From Sporosarcina luteola (GTDB lineage: Bacteria > Bacillota > Bacilli > Bacillales_A > Planococcaceae), in the NCBI RefSeq assembly GCF_023715245.1, contig NZ_JAMBNV010000001.1:2046001-2110000 (forward strand): a DNA stretch of 64,000 nucleotides, given 5' to 3'. This document shows, piece by piece, positions 1-9,394 of this stretch. Position numbers and translations under genes: made by a program. The notes under the pieces are model-generated. The model saw nothing but the letters and a program-made list of their open reading frames with translations, was not told where the DNA came from and searched no databases. The first letter of the stretch is position 1, and each line of letters starts with the position of its first letter.

Positions 1-248
1 GCCGGCATGAGATCCGGTGTAAATTGAATACGGGAAAAAGACAGATCCAAAACTTCAGATATCGTCCGGATCAGCATCGTCTTTCCTAAGCCGGGCAGAC
101 CCTCCAACAAGGCATGCCCATCCGCTAAAATAGAATATATGGAGAATTCGACTGCTTCGTGTTGTCCAACAATGAATTTCCCAATTTCTTCCCGTACTTC
201 TGCAAGCCGTGTACTCATTTCTTCAAATTGCTCTGGTGAAAACGACAT
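1..248 (-). CDS. MoxR-family AAA+ ATPase, 3' part outside window
   Basis: Only the first 82 codons are visible; the gene runs off the left edge. The N-terminal region contains IGKFIVGQHEAVE and the Walker A loop GLPGLGKT, followed by the RIQFTPDLMP stretch typical of MoxR ATPases. MoxR proteins are chaperone-like AAA+ ATPases, usually encoded beside DUF58 and von Willebrand-type proteins. The gene follows the 474-residue membrane protein by 22 bases on the same strand, so it is very likely co-transcribed with the ABC genes to its right. A second MoxR lies at 16828-17763. Family assignment is firm; the substrate is unknown. Confidence 0.9.
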   Translation of the reverse strand, partial: MSFSPEQFEEMSTRLAEVREEIGKFIVGQHEAVEFSIYSILADGHALLEGLPGLGKTMLIRTISEVLDLSFSRIQFTPDLMP

Positions 249-270
249 TTGTACAACTCCCATCCATTAG

Positions 271-1695
271 TCATTCGATTGATGAAAAGTAATCGGAAAG
301 GATCCGCTGTAAATCGGCAGGAAGATTCATTTTATCCGACCCTTTTAAATAGGCGTCTTTATAGCTTCCGACCACTTCTTGATATGGCCGTAATGTTCCT
401 CTTTCAACAAGGCCTTCGCGTTCATTTTCTTCGATGAATTCTCCTTCTCCGAGCTTACCGCCTACAATAGATGGATCATTGGAATTGCCCATTCTATCGG
501 ACGGAATTGAAAGTAGGTCGCGTCCCCCTTTGCCAGTTCCTGCTCCTGACCCTTGGCCTTGACCTTGGCCTTGGCCTTGGCCTTGGCCTTGACCCTGACC
601 TTGGCCTTGACCTTGGCCTTGACCTTGGCCCTGACCTTGACCTTGACCTTCTCCTTCGCCTTCGCCCTGACCTTCGCCTTGGCCTTGACCTTCGCCTTGG
701 CCTTCGCCTTCGCCCTGACCTTCGCCTTGGCCTTGACCCTGGCCTTGACCTTGGCTGCCTCCGCCGCCTTGGGACTGTCCAGTACCGGGCTTGGCGTTAG
801 AACCAACTTGACCATTGCTTGTTGCAGGAGTATTTCCGGCACTAGCCAAAGCCGGCAACGAAGGGGCTTTACCGATTTTATTCAATGCACTTTGCGCTTT
901 TCCTGCTTGCTGTGCGAGTTGGTCAACAAGCGATTTAAGTTCTTCGAGCTCCATTTCCTCGGACTCACTTAAACCGTCTTTTGAAGCATTCTTCTTTTCG
1001 GTCAATCTATGTTCTTTCAACTTGAATTCCTTTTGCTTCTTAACCAATTCTCTTAATGTTTCTTCGCTCGTTTTTGTCTCTTTCAGTTTCTCCGCAAGTT
1101 CCGCTAACTCTTTTTTCTGCTCAGGATCTTTTTCCTTCTTCATCAAATCCGTTACTTCCTTCTTCAGTTCCTGGATAATTTCCTTTTCCTTGGCAACAGC
1201 TTTCGCTTCTTGTTGTGCTTCGGAAGGAAAAACGATTAAGAAGACGGAACATGTGAGCAAAATTAGAAAACCTGTCAGCATTTTTCCATTCACATATTTT
1301 TTATCTCGTTTCTTGAATTGCGGATAAGCACTCACCATCGCGCTTTCCGCCCGCTTCACAATCGCTTGCGCAAAGTCTGAATGCTGAACGCGATCATCTA
1401 AAGCGGTGACGAGTAAATTATCCGGTACATAATGGTCAAGCTTCCAAACAGCCTCTTCTCGGCGGACGTTCTTTAGGAAGAGTACGACGAGCGATGCAAT
1501 TAGAGCAATGACGGCGATCCAAAAGGCAATCCATTCATAATGAGGCAATATGAACAATCGGGAAGCGGTCAGGAACAATGTGAATAACAAAGTAGTCATG
1601 AACAGCCCTGTTTGCAGCATATGGACAGATCGCTCAATACGCAATGATGCGAGAGCTTTTCCGACATATCGATGTAATGCTGATTTCTTTTCCAT
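271..1695 (-). CDS. Membrane protein with coiled coil and Gly/Gln/Glu dipeptide-repeat region
   Basis: About 474 residues. Two hydrophobic segments lie near residues 35-80 and a third near 140-165. They are followed by a long Lys/Glu-rich helical region, probably coiled coil, around 170-270. A low-complexity stretch of alternating GQ and GE dipeptides covers about residues 315-385, and the C-terminal tail is acidic. I start at the internal ATG at 1695, preceded by GGGGTGAGG, rather than the GTG three codons upstream. Similar proteins, often labelled DUF4175-like, sit in MoxR/ABC operons; I do not know their function. The dipeptide region is encoded by near-perfect hexamer repeats (about 545-765), so its length probably varies between strains. 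Confidence 0.8.
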   Translation of the reverse strand: MEKKSALHRYVGKALASLRIERSVHMLQTGLFMTTLLFTLFLTASRLFILPHYEWIAFWIAVIALIASLVVLFLKNVRREEAVWKLDHYVPDNLLVTALDDRVQHSDFAQAIVKRAESAMVSAYPQFKKRDKKYVNGKMLTGFLILLTCSVFLIVFPSEAQQEAKAVAKEKEIIQELKKEVTDLMKKEKDPEQKKELAELAEKLKETKTSEETLRELVKKQKEFKLKEHRLTEKKNASKDGLSESEEMELEELKSLVDQLAQQAGKAQSALNKIGKAPSLPALASAGNTPATSNGQVGSNAKPGTGQSQGGGGSQGQGQGQGQGEGQGEGEGQGEGQGQGEGQGEGEGEGQGQGQGQGQGQGQGQGQGQGQGQGQGQGQGQGSGAGTGKGGRDLLSIPSDRMGNSNDPSIVGGKLGEGEFIEENEREGLVERGTLRPYQEVVGSYKDAYLKGSDKMNLPADLQRILSDYFSSIE

Positions 1696-1708
1696 ATGCC
1701 TCACCCCA

Positions 1709-2554
1709 TCATTTTAATCGTTTCATATTAACACGTAGTTTTTTCACAGCAATGAAAAGAGCCATTACAGTAATGATTCCGTAGAAAATCAAATAGCCCG
1801 CCCAGATTGGAAAATCGATTTTCGTCATTTCGCTGATCGACCGGTTCAGCTCGGGCGATAGAAATGTCGCGAATAACACCGCTGGATTAATGGAAGCCAA
1901 TATTTGTCCCAGATATGATGGCGATGTCACCGGGGTCCCCATCTGATTAAATGCTTTCATTTGTATGACGATAATGAATAGAAACCCGGTCACTACCGAC
2001 AAGAATAGCATTGTACCGTATGTTGCAATCATTGAGACAACTGTCCTTCGGATCAAAGTTGAAAACATGACGCCAATGCTGCCAATAGCAAGTAATGTAA
2101 CAAAGAGGAACAGGAAGATCTTCACGAAATCTCCTGGTGATATTCCACCAAATAAGAAGACCAAACTGTAAACCGGAAGTCCTGCTACGATGAGCAACAG
2201 TAGAAAAGCCACCGAAGAAAGCATCTTACCGGAAATGATCTGAAAAGAGCTTTGCGATGTCGTCAATAAAATCGGCAATGTCTGTTTCTCCCTTTCCGAA
2301 CTGATTGAACCAGCCGTCAATCCTGGAGCTGTAAACAATACAAGTCCTAGCTGGATGTAAGAGAGGAAGGCGAATAAGACAAAGCTTTGACTTGGCCTGA
2401 AATAGGAAGTCCCCGTCAAATTGACCGTCAGAAAAATATAACCGAAGACAAAAATGCACATTGCCAACAGAAAGAAGAGGATCCCATTGAAACCTTTGAA
2501 TGAGCGGAATCTGAGCTTCAACTCTTTAAAAAGAACCGGATTAGTAAAATTCAT
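1709..2554 (-). CDS. ABC-2 type transporter permease
   Basis: 281 residues with about six predicted membrane helices and the general plan of ABC-2 permeases. It opens with a short cytoplasmic segment (NPVLFKELKLRFRS), then a first helix and a large loop containing the SSEREKQTLPILLTT element typical of this family. It starts two bases after the stop of the upstream ATPase gene and has an AAAGGGG ribosome binding site, so the two form one transporter. The substrate cannot be read from sequence. The setting beside a secreted large protein and a MoxR ATPase suggests export of, or signalling to, an envelope component (inference). Confidence 0.85.
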   Translation of the reverse strand: MNFTNPVLFKELKLRFRSFKGFNGILFFLLAMCIFVFGYIFLTVNLTGTSYFRPSQSFVLFAFLSYIQLGLVLFTAPGLTAGSISSEREKQTLPILLTTSQSSFQIISGKMLSSVAFLLLLIVAGLPVYSLVFLFGGISPGDFVKIFLFLFVTLLAIGSIGVMFSTLIRRTVVSMIATYGTMLFLSVVTGFLFIIVIQMKAFNQMGTPVTSPSYLGQILASINPAVLFATFLSPELNRSISEMTKIDFPIWAGYLIFYGIITVMALFIAVKKLRVNMKRLK

Positions 2555-2556
2555 CT

Positions 2557-3486
2557 TCAGTCGGCCCCTTTCGTTATTTCCATAAAGACATCTTCCAAGT
2601 TCGTGACATGCTCCTTGAAGGAAAGGATCGGCAAATCACTAAGTATTGCTTGTTTCAGCATATCAATCTGCTCCGCTTCCTCACCTCTATAGATGAAGGA
2701 AACCCCTTCATCTCCTTCGAGCTTTTCAATCGAAGTGACAAAAGGCTGTTCTTCGAAAAACGAGATAGCTTCCGCGGATTGCGACGCTAAACGGACGGTT
2801 ATCGTTTTTTCGCCTTGCAGTTTTTTCTGGATGTCTGCAACAGAACCATGGGCTATCAGTTTGCCATTGTCAATGACACCGATTTCATCACACATCTCCG
2901 CCAATTCAGGCAAAATATGTGAAGATATCAAAATCGTCTTTCCCATGCCTTTAAGCGTTTTTAAAATGTCGCGCATTTCAATTCGTGCCCTAGGATCCAA
3001 CCCAGATGCCGGTTCATCCAAAATGAGCACTTTCGGATCGTGGATGAGGCATCTGGCCAAACATAATCTTTGCTTCATCCCCCGGGATAGTAGGTCGACA
3101 TATGAATCTCTTTTATGCGATAGATTCACTAATTCCAATAACTGCGGAATGAGTTTCTTCCTTTCTTCTTCCGGAATTCCGTAGCTTGCGCCATAAAAAT
3201 CGAGGTATTCATCAGCCTTCAACTGATCATACACTCCAAAAAAGTCCGGCATATAGCCGATCAGTTTACGAATGTCAGCAGGTTTTTCCCGCACGCTTAC
3301 CCCGTTAATCATCACATCGCCTGAAGTCGGCTGCAACAACGTGGAAACGATGAGGAAAGTCGTGGATTTACCGGCACCATTGGCACCGACAAATCCGAAG
3401 ACAGTTCCTTCATCTAATGTTAAATTCAAATCATCAAGGGCGGTGAATTGACCATATTTCTTCGTCAAACCTTTAATCTCAATCAT
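2557..3486 (-). CDS. ABC transporter ATP-binding protein
   Basis: 309 residues. Walker A is GANGAGKST near residue 35, the signature is the LSRGMKQRL variant near 135, Walker B ends in LILDEP near 160, and the H-loop sits in SSHIL. The C-terminal extension after residue 220 is typical of ATPases that pair with ABC-2 permeases. Its ATG overlaps the stop of the upstream gene by four bases (ATGA), indicating translational coupling. It pairs with the permease directly downstream. Confidence 0.93.
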   Translation of the reverse strand: MIEIKGLTKKYGQFTALDDLNLTLDEGTVFGFVGANGAGKSTTFLIVSTLLQPTSGDVMINGVSVREKPADIRKLIGYMPDFFGVYDQLKADEYLDFYGASYGIPEEERKKLIPQLLELVNLSHKRDSYVDLLSRGMKQRLCLARCLIHDPKVLILDEPASGLDPRARIEMRDILKTLKGMGKTILISSHILPELAEMCDEIGVIDNGKLIAHGSVADIQKKLQGEKTITVRLASQSAEAISFFEEQPFVTSIEKLEGDEGVSFIYRGEEAEQIDMLKQAILSDLPILSFKEHVTNLEDVFMEITKGAD

Positions 3487-5900
3487 TTCTTCACCTCGCC
3501 ATGCAACTGGATAGTAGGCGGTTGCCCTTCATTGCCGTGTTGCTTATTAATAAACTCCATCTTGAATGTTACTTTTCCATCCGCCGTTATATAGTCATCA
3601 ATTGAATCCAATGTCAATTTCCTTTCGGATTCAAGCGCATCATACGTTTGTGTTTTGACATTCCAAACTTGCAGTGTGTATAACTGCTTTTGTATTTTCG
3701 AAATGTCAATTGATTTCCAAACGGATACCTTTTGCACTAGATCCTCGGGAACTTGCCACGTTTGGATATACGTATCTTCGTCAAAATAATACGTATTCGC
3801 CGCATACCCGACAGGATGAGCCTGTATGTTATTTGCCTCGGAAATGAGATTCATCGTCATCATTTCAGGGTCTACTGTAAAGCTTCCGCTAAACTCGACT
3901 TTCGGTGTGAACGCCTGCGAAAGCAATGTTAACGAATCTGTCGCCGCCTTTGTTTTTGCGAGTTCGATCGGCACGAGTTTTGTATCCGTATAGCCAATAA
4001 GTCCGGGCTTCGGATCGTTGCTCATGAACTCACCTGAGAACGTAATAAGACTGTCTTTTCTCATTTTTGTCAGATCATCGGTCGTTGCAGGCATTTGCCC
4101 CATATGCATCGAGTTGGAAGAACGTTTTCGAACCAATGTCGAGGTCTTCAACGTTTCATTAACCTTCATTGTTTCGCCAGGACCCAGATCACCGATTTTT
4201 ATTCTGCTCGTTCCGGACCAGATAGCAATGTCGTTCACTGGAAACGGAAAATTGTTTGTAATTTCACCTGTCAGCTGTTTGTCTTTCACTGTCAAATCAA
4301 TATCGAATTTTCCGACTTCCTCTAATGTTGTTTGTCCGTAAACTGTCGCAACATCCCAATAGCCGATATCACGAAGATGCAAATTCGTACCGGAAGCATT
4401 TCTCTCAAGAATTGCCCGCTTATGCGAATTGGCTCCCATTGAAGAAGGTCCGAATAGCCCCATGGAGTAAGGAGTGTAGGTCGACATTGTCGTTTCTTTC
4501 GGTGCTGAAAAAATAAAATCGTCCGCTTTGTTCGTCAAGATCGACTCAACGAAATAGCCGGTCAATCTTCCGTCCTGCTCAACATCGAATATTGATGTTT
4601 GTTGGAGTTGTGCCTGCCCAATCCGATCACGCGCCCCATAGGCGAAAATGAAAACGGAGACTCCAACGGATATCGCCGGAATAATCCACCAGGCATGTTC
4701 TCGCTTGTCTTTCCTCTTTAAAACGATATATAAGACCGGAATGATGATAATAATATAGAAGATGATCACACCAAATAGGAATGGTGCAGAAACTTTAAAT
4801 GATGGAAATAGTTCATTCGAATTCCCTATAGTCCACCGCAATGATTCCATCGGATCGTTATAATACGGCATCATGCTGCCGGCAATCACTGCTTGACTTG
4901 ACGTATCAAGTAAATTTTTCCACACTGCTGCAGCTCCATGCATTTTTGAGAAAGGCTCATCCCCAATAGAAAATGCCGTTTGCATAACAAGCCCTTTGCC
5001 TAGCGGTTTGGAAGCGGCTAGAATGTCCGACCCCTTAGAATATACGGCTTTCGAATCGGGATTCAAAGCAGCTGAAGCTATCGTGATTTCTTTATCAAAA
5101 TCCTCTCTTGACGTCCACTCATTGAAAGCTTCCGGGCTAATTGTCTTCGTTCCATTTAGCGTCAATGGCAAATGCTCTGCAAAGATACCAGACTCCGCCG
5201 CAAGATGATCTGAACCTCCGAAAATGATGATGCCGCCCGAGCGGACCCAGTTCAGAATCGCTTCCTGCTCAACTGCTGACATGTCTGCTATGGGATATTC
5301 GTCCACGATAATTATATCTGTCGGTCCCCATCCTGCCGCTTCTTCCGGTAGCTTCAACGCTGCGATTTTAGAAGCATCAATCATTTGTGTGCTAGGAAAG
5401 TTAGTTAGGCGCATCCCCTTCAAAGCGGACAAACGATCGATGTTGTCAGTGAAAGCAGTCATGATTTTTGTATCGTCGTGATACATCGCAACTGTAATCT
5501 GCTGGGTTCCTTTATGGTCGATCTCCTTGCCTTTTCTCCATCCACCTTCATAAAAAAAGATAGATTTCGCATTCATTCCATACATATTGAAATCGAACAT
5601 TTTTTGATTGATAAATGTAACGGTTTTTGTTTCTCCCGCCTGGATATCCACTGGAAAAACTTCCCCTACTCCAGATTCATATGACTGCTGTGTATCTATG
5701 ACCATATCGCCGGTGAATGCGGTCGTACCGTTATTTTCGACTTCGACCGTAATCGGCGCTCCTTTGCCGTATTTCGCTTTTCCATCAAATCCCGCAGTCA
5801 CCTTCACTTTAAGTTCAGGTGCAGCGGATGCATGGATTTCCGGCACGAATAAGCAAAAAGCTACTATGGCGAGTATGATTCCCCACTGTTTCTTCCACAT
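3483..5900 (-). CDS. Large secreted or membrane-anchored protein, first gene of ABC/MoxR operon
   Basis: 805 residues with an N-terminal signal peptide (about residues 1-28, ending near HASAAP) and a large extracellular part. Within it, residues ~190-280 (IIIVDEYPIADMS, GGIIIFGGSDHL) resemble a class I glutamine-amidotransferase-like Rossmann fold. Two membrane helices lie near 375-425, followed by a second beta-rich domain. Such proteins head ABC/MoxR operons in Bacillales and are otherwise uncharacterised. The start has a GGGGG ribosome binding site. A plausible promoter lies upstream on the minus strand (TTGCTA, 18 bases, TATACA, near 5938-5967). Function unknown. Confidence 0.75.
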   Translation of the reverse strand: MWKKQWGIILAIVAFCLFVPEIHASAAPELKVKVTAGFDGKAKYGKGAPITVEVENNGTTAFTGDMVIDTQQSYESGVGEVFPVDIQAGETKTVTFINQKMFDFNMYGMNAKSIFFYEGGWRKGKEIDHKGTQQITVAMYHDDTKIMTAFTDNIDRLSALKGMRLTNFPSTQMIDASKIAALKLPEEAAGWGPTDIIIVDEYPIADMSAVEQEAILNWVRSGGIIIFGGSDHLAAESGIFAEHLPLTLNGTKTISPEAFNEWTSREDFDKEITIASAALNPDSKAVYSKGSDILAASKPLGKGLVMQTAFSIGDEPFSKMHGAAAVWKNLLDTSSQAVIAGSMMPYYNDPMESLRWTIGNSNELFPSFKVSAPFLFGVIIFYIIIIIPVLYIVLKRKDKREHAWWIIPAISVGVSVFIFAYGARDRIGQAQLQQTSIFDVEQDGRLTGYFVESILTNKADDFIFSAPKETTMSTYTPYSMGLFGPSSMGANSHKRAILERNASGTNLHLRDIGYWDVATVYGQTTLEEVGKFDIDLTVKDKQLTGEITNNFPFPVNDIAIWSGTSRIKIGDLGPGETMKVNETLKTSTLVRKRSSNSMHMGQMPATTDDLTKMRKDSLITFSGEFMSNDPKPGLIGYTDTKLVPIELAKTKAATDSLTLLSQAFTPKVEFSGSFTVDPEMMTMNLISEANNIQAHPVGYAANTYYFDEDTYIQTWQVPEDLVQKVSVWKSIDISKIQKQLYTLQVWNVKTQTYDALESERKLTLDSIDDYITADGKVTFKMEFINKQHGNEGQPPTIQLHGEVKK

Positions 5901-5980
5901 ATTGCAACCCCCAATTGGACACCGCCAATATTCTGTATACCTTCTCTAATTAGTACGTAGCAAAATTAGGAAAGTTCCTT

Positions 5981-6871
5981 TTACTTCAATTCTTTTCTTA
6001 ATTTTTCGGCATGTGCATCAAGTACTTCCATAAAGGCACTCACTTGTTTCAGTTCAAAAGTGGAATCATAGCCGATCAACCAAGTATCTCTCGTCAATTC
6101 GAATTCTTCCTCGCTATTCAGTAAAGGAATTTTATTCACTTTTTCGTCTCCCGTCAGTGTAATGGAAGGCAAAATTGCATAGCCTATTCCATTTAACGCC
6201 AACTGTTTGCATGTTTCAATCTGATCGACGGTAATTTGTCTTCTCGGATACTGTGAAAAATGACGCTGCCACCATCGTTGGATTTCCATATAATAGTTGG
6301 AGTCACTTTTAAACTGAATGAACGGCCGCTTTGTTTCCACCAATTCATTAATTGATGTAATCTCTTGATCGACCAAGTAGAGGCGGTCCCTGAACAAATA
6401 GGTCTTCCTACTCTTCCAGTCCACCTGCCCTCTCACAATCCCGACATGAGCTTCCCCTTCATAGAGTGCTTTCACAATTTCCGAGCTCCAGCCCGTCATC
6501 AGGGAAATTTTCGCATCTGGATACTTGCTGACAAATTCTTTTAACACTTGTGGCAGCCATGTTTGCCCGACGATGGAAGCACAGGCAATTTTAAGGGTAC
6601 CGTGCACTTTATCCGCCAGAGAAGCGATCATCTCCGCGGTTTCCTCTCTCTTTTGGATCGTCTCTCTTGCGAAAGCGATCACAAGCTCACCCGCCGGAGT
6701 CGGCTCCAACCCTTTTTGAGAACGTACAAACAGCATCGTTCCCCAATCTTTCTCTATCGTCTGCAGGCGTTGGGACAAGGCTGGCTGAGATAGAAAAAGA
6801 CGTTCAGCCGCTTTACGCATATTGCCTTCTTCCGCCAAGGCTTTAATGATTTCCAACTCAGTTGTCGTCAT
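5981..6871 (-). CDS. ccpC: LysR-type regulator CcpC (catabolite control protein C)
   Basis: 296 residues. The winged helix-turn-helix is at residues ~15-60 (MRKAAERLFLSQPALSQRLQ), followed by a LysR substrate-binding domain. Segments such as ASIVGQTWLPQVLK, LMTGWSSEIVKALYEG and DQIETCKQLALNGIGYAILPS match B. subtilis CcpC as I remember it. That protein represses TCA-branch genes (citB, citZ) and responds to citrate. I chose the ATG at 6871 because AAGGTGG lies six bases upstream; the longer frame has no such signal. It overlaps the end of the MFS gene by 14 bases, so the two are probably co-transcribed. In B. subtilis ccpC lies next to ykuL (cbpB); here the MFS gene lies between them. Confidence 0.85.
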   Translation of the reverse strand: MTTTELEIIKALAEEGNMRKAAERLFLSQPALSQRLQTIEKDWGTMLFVRSQKGLEPTPAGELVIAFARETIQKREETAEMIASLADKVHGTLKIACASIVGQTWLPQVLKEFVSKYPDAKISLMTGWSSEIVKALYEGEAHVGIVRGQVDWKSRKTYLFRDRLYLVDQEITSINELVETKRPFIQFKSDSNYYMEIQRWWQRHFSQYPRRQITVDQIETCKQLALNGIGYAILPSITLTGDEKVNKIPLLNSEEEFELTRDTWLIGYDSTFELKQVSAFMEVLDAHAEKLRKELK

Positions 6872-8345
6872 GAAGAACCACCTTTCCCCTCGGTATCCGC
6901 AATATGAGCAGCAGGCTAATAACTGCAAAAATCAGCACAGCCACATACACCCATTGTAGAGACCCATCCAGCGCTTGCTGTAAAATATTCATCTTTGAAT
7001 TGGGTACTGTCGACCTTGACTCTTCCGTCAATAAAAGATTAATATCATTCACTTCATAATCTAGATTTTTCCCTCGGAACGTCGACATCAATGATCCATT
7101 CAAAACTGCTCCAAAAATGGCCGCTCCAACCGTATTTCCGAAATTGCGCATGAACATGTTCGCCGCTGTTGCAGATCCCCTTTGTTCACGGCTGACAGCC
7201 CCTTGGATTGTTACGATGAAGGATGTGCTCGTCAAGCCCATTCCGACACCTACGAAAAAGCTTGAAAATGCTGCCCATAAAGGACCTGATTCGCCAGTCA
7301 TCCAAACAAACATGAGTGAACCTATCACAAGGGAGATGCCACCCGCAAACGAAACCGTGAAAGTGCCGAACCTGATCAACAAATGTCCAGCGACGGAAGA
7401 TGCGATCGGCCACCCGATCGACATGGCGGTCAATGTGAACCCTGCAATCATTGCAGACTGTTCCATGACGCCAGTTACATAGGTGGGCAGGTACGAGGAC
7501 ACACCAATCAGAATTACACCCGTAGTCAATGAAACAAGATTGGCATACAGAATAACCGGGTTCTTCCAAATGGAGAAGGGCATCATCGGATCTTCCGCCT
7601 TCCTTTCGGTCCATATGAAGAATGTAAAGAGCCCAGCACCTAAAATAATAAGGAGAAGGCTTGTTGACGATGACCTTCCAAAGGATTGTCCGCCTTCAAC
7701 AAGCCAAAATAGGATGATCGATAGCGAAGTCGTCAATAATGCGGCTCCCTTAATATCAATTGCCACTTTTCTTTCCGTAGCCGGTTCTTGAAGGAAGAAG
7801 TAAATTCCCACCATTGCCAATAAACCTAACGGTACATTGACCCAAAACACATATTTCCAATCCCAATATTGGACAATCAAACCTCCAATTACCGGGCCTG
7901 ACACTGCTGATATGCCCCACACACTCGATAAATACCCTTGGATTTTGGCGCGTTCCTCAGTGGAGTAAATATCCCCGACAATGGTTGTCGCTATCGGCAT
8001 AACAGCACCCGCTCCCAAGCCTTGGATCAATCTGAAAACAATGAGCATTTCCATCGATGTAGCGAATCCGCATAGTATTGAACCGAATAAGAAGATAGAT
8101 AAGCCTACGAAGAATATCGGTTTTCTGCCAAACAGGTCAGCTAACTTTCCATAAATAAGAACGGTAACAGTACTCATAAGCAAATAGGCGGAAAAAATCC
8201 AACTATATCTCGAAAAGCCTCCAAGCTCTCCTGCAATGGCAGGCATTGCCGTTGAAACAATTGTTGCCTCAACAGCACCAACGAACATCGCCAACATTAC
8301 GGATATGAGGACGAGCGGACGGTTGGTCTTTTTATGTACTTTCAT
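6858..8345 (-). CDS. MFS drug exporter, DHA2 (14-helix) type
   Basis: 495 residues with about 14 membrane helices. The MFS motif A (GKLADLFGRKP) follows helix 2, motif B (RLIQGLGAGA) is in helix 4, and motif C (GPVIGG) is in helix 5. This marks the EmrB/QacA-like DHA2 family of proton-coupled drug exporters. The acidic residue in helix 1 (GAVEATIVSTAMPAI) is characteristic. It lies between cbpB and ccpC and overlaps the ccpC start by 14 bases. It may therefore have been inserted into an ancestral cbpB-ccpC pair, or it may be controlled by or with the regulator. The substrate is unknown. Confidence 0.9.
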   Translation of the reverse strand: MKVHKKTNRPLVLISVMLAMFVGAVEATIVSTAMPAIAGELGGFSRYSWIFSAYLLMSTVTVLIYGKLADLFGRKPIFFVGLSIFLFGSILCGFATSMEMLIVFRLIQGLGAGAVMPIATTIVGDIYSTEERAKIQGYLSSVWGISAVSGPVIGGLIVQYWDWKYVFWVNVPLGLLAMVGIYFFLQEPATERKVAIDIKGAALLTTSLSIILFWLVEGGQSFGRSSSTSLLLIILGAGLFTFFIWTERKAEDPMMPFSIWKNPVILYANLVSLTTGVILIGVSSYLPTYVTGVMEQSAMIAGFTLTAMSIGWPIASSVAGHLLIRFGTFTVSFAGGISLVIGSLMFVWMTGESGPLWAAFSSFFVGVGMGLTSTSFIVTIQGAVSREQRGSATAANMFMRNFGNTVGAAIFGAVLNGSLMSTFRGKNLDYEVNDINLLLTEESRSTVPNSKMNILQQALDGSLQWVYVAVLIFAVISLLLILRIPRGKVVLHDDN

Positions 8346-8375
8346 TTACATTCCCCTTTCCACCAAAAAAGCTGA

Positions 8376-8408
8376 TAAATAGGAAAAGGCCCCCTATTGG
8401 AGCCTTCT
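8376..8408 (-). terminator. Intrinsic terminator after cbpB
   Basis: On the minus strand AAGGCTCC, a short loop, then GGGGGCCTTTTCC. It separates cbpB from the MFS-ccpC unit. Confidence 0.6.
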
Positions 8409-8433
8409 ATTCAAGGATAAATCCTTGGAAAAA

Positions 8434-8871
8434 TTACTTCATGTAGAGATATTTTTTGAATTCTTTCAACATAACTCTTCTCGTAAGTATACCCGCAAAT
8501 GTGCCGTCTTCTTCAGTGACACATAGGAATGTGTGATTAATGAGTAAATCCAACCCTTTTTGGAATTTATCAGTTGTTTTAATAGCTGGGATGTCAGTTT
8601 GCATAATTTGATCTACTTTCAGATCTGCCAGCTTTTCATATTCGATTCGTTCTAATCCCAATATGGAATCTGTGATCATCCCAATCCCTAGAAGTCCCCT
8701 TAGATGGTTCTTTACATCAATGACAGGTATTGCAGAATAACCGGTTTTCGTCAGGACGAGAAGGGCGTGTTCCGCGTTGTTGCCGACCTGCACACATGCC
8801 ACTTTTTCAGCAGGAATCAAATAATCGGCAATCGGCACCTGAAGAAAATCCCTGTTATTTACAGAAATCAT
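8434..8871 (-). CDS. cbpB: CBS-domain protein CbpB/DarB (c-di-AMP receptor)
   Basis: 145 residues made of two CBS motifs. Segments VGNNAEHALLVLTKTGYSAIPV and LGLERIEYEKL closely match B. subtilis YkuL (DarB/CbpB) as I recall it. That protein binds cyclic di-AMP and, when free of it, stimulates the (p)ppGpp synthetase Rel and pyruvate carboxylase. I start at the ATG at 8871, which has AGAAGGAGCG eight bases upstream; the longer frame adds 11 residues without a ribosome binding site. Monocistronic, with its own terminator downstream. Identity is good by sequence and by location near ccpC. Confidence 0.85.
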   Translation of the reverse strand: MISVNNRDFLQVPIADYLIPAEKVACVQVGNNAEHALLVLTKTGYSAIPVIDVKNHLRGLLGIGMITDSILGLERIEYEKLADLKVDQIMQTDIPAIKTTDKFQKGLDLLINHTFLCVTEEDGTFAGILTRRVMLKEFKKYLYMK

Positions 8872-8977
8872 TAAAAATCGCTCCTTCTGATCATAAGCTG
8901 TCATAACAATTCTACAACCCTATCATACCATAAGAGTCAGTGAACATCCCATCGAATTATGAAAAATGTTCCATTAG

Positions 8978-9004
8978 AAAACCTCTTCCTATATGGAAGA
9001 GGCC
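8978..9004 (-). terminator. Terminator overlapping the 3' end of the small membrane protein gene
   Basis: On the minus strand CCTCTTCC, loop ATAT, GGAAGAGG, then TTTTC. The TAG stop codon of the gene at 8989 lies in the loop, so the last codons form half of the stem. Confidence 0.7.
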
Positions 9005-9225
9005 CAGTAATAGAAAATGACAAACAGTATAAAAATCGCCGCCACTCCGATGACCCAGATAATCGGGTTTAATGAGAACGGATGGTCTTCCACCGCTTCC
9101 TCTATTCTATGGTCCTGCGGATCAAACGACGTTGCAGCTATTGCATCCCATTTACTGACGGCTTTCCATCCGATGACGCCGATAATAACAAAGACAATCC
9201 CTAACGGAATAATCCATATAGCCAT
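8989..9225 (-). CDS. Small two-helix membrane protein, unknown function
   Basis: 78 residues. Helix 1 lies at about residues 2-20 (IIPLGIVFVIIGVIGW), then a polar 30-residue loop rich in Asp/Glu, then helix 2 at about 53-75. I start at the ATG at 9225, preceded by GGGAGGG, rather than the ATG eight codons upstream, which lacks a ribosome binding site. I do not recognise the family. It stands alone between cbpB and the repeat-filled gap to its right. Confidence 0.65.
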   Translation of the reverse strand: MAIWIIPLGIVFVIIGVIGWKAVSKWDAIAATSFDPQDHRIEEAVEDHPFSLNPIIWVIGVAAIFILFVIFYYWASSI

Positions 9226-9394
9226 ATGGATAAAACCCTCCCTATGCATGAATTGGGATTAGGATGTACAGGTTAGAGAGAATGATACTGAAGAATACTT
9301 ATTTCCGTTTCATGCGAACTTTTCCACCTGTCGTCAAGTATTTTACTTTTTTTGCTTTTTTAATGAATTAGAGGTGCAGATCTACCGATATTCT

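Noticed and set aside
462-972. Lys/Ala-rich and Leu-rich open frames over the GQ/GE tract
   Set aside because: They are other-frame readings of the hexamer repeat inside the 474-residue gene, without their own start signals.
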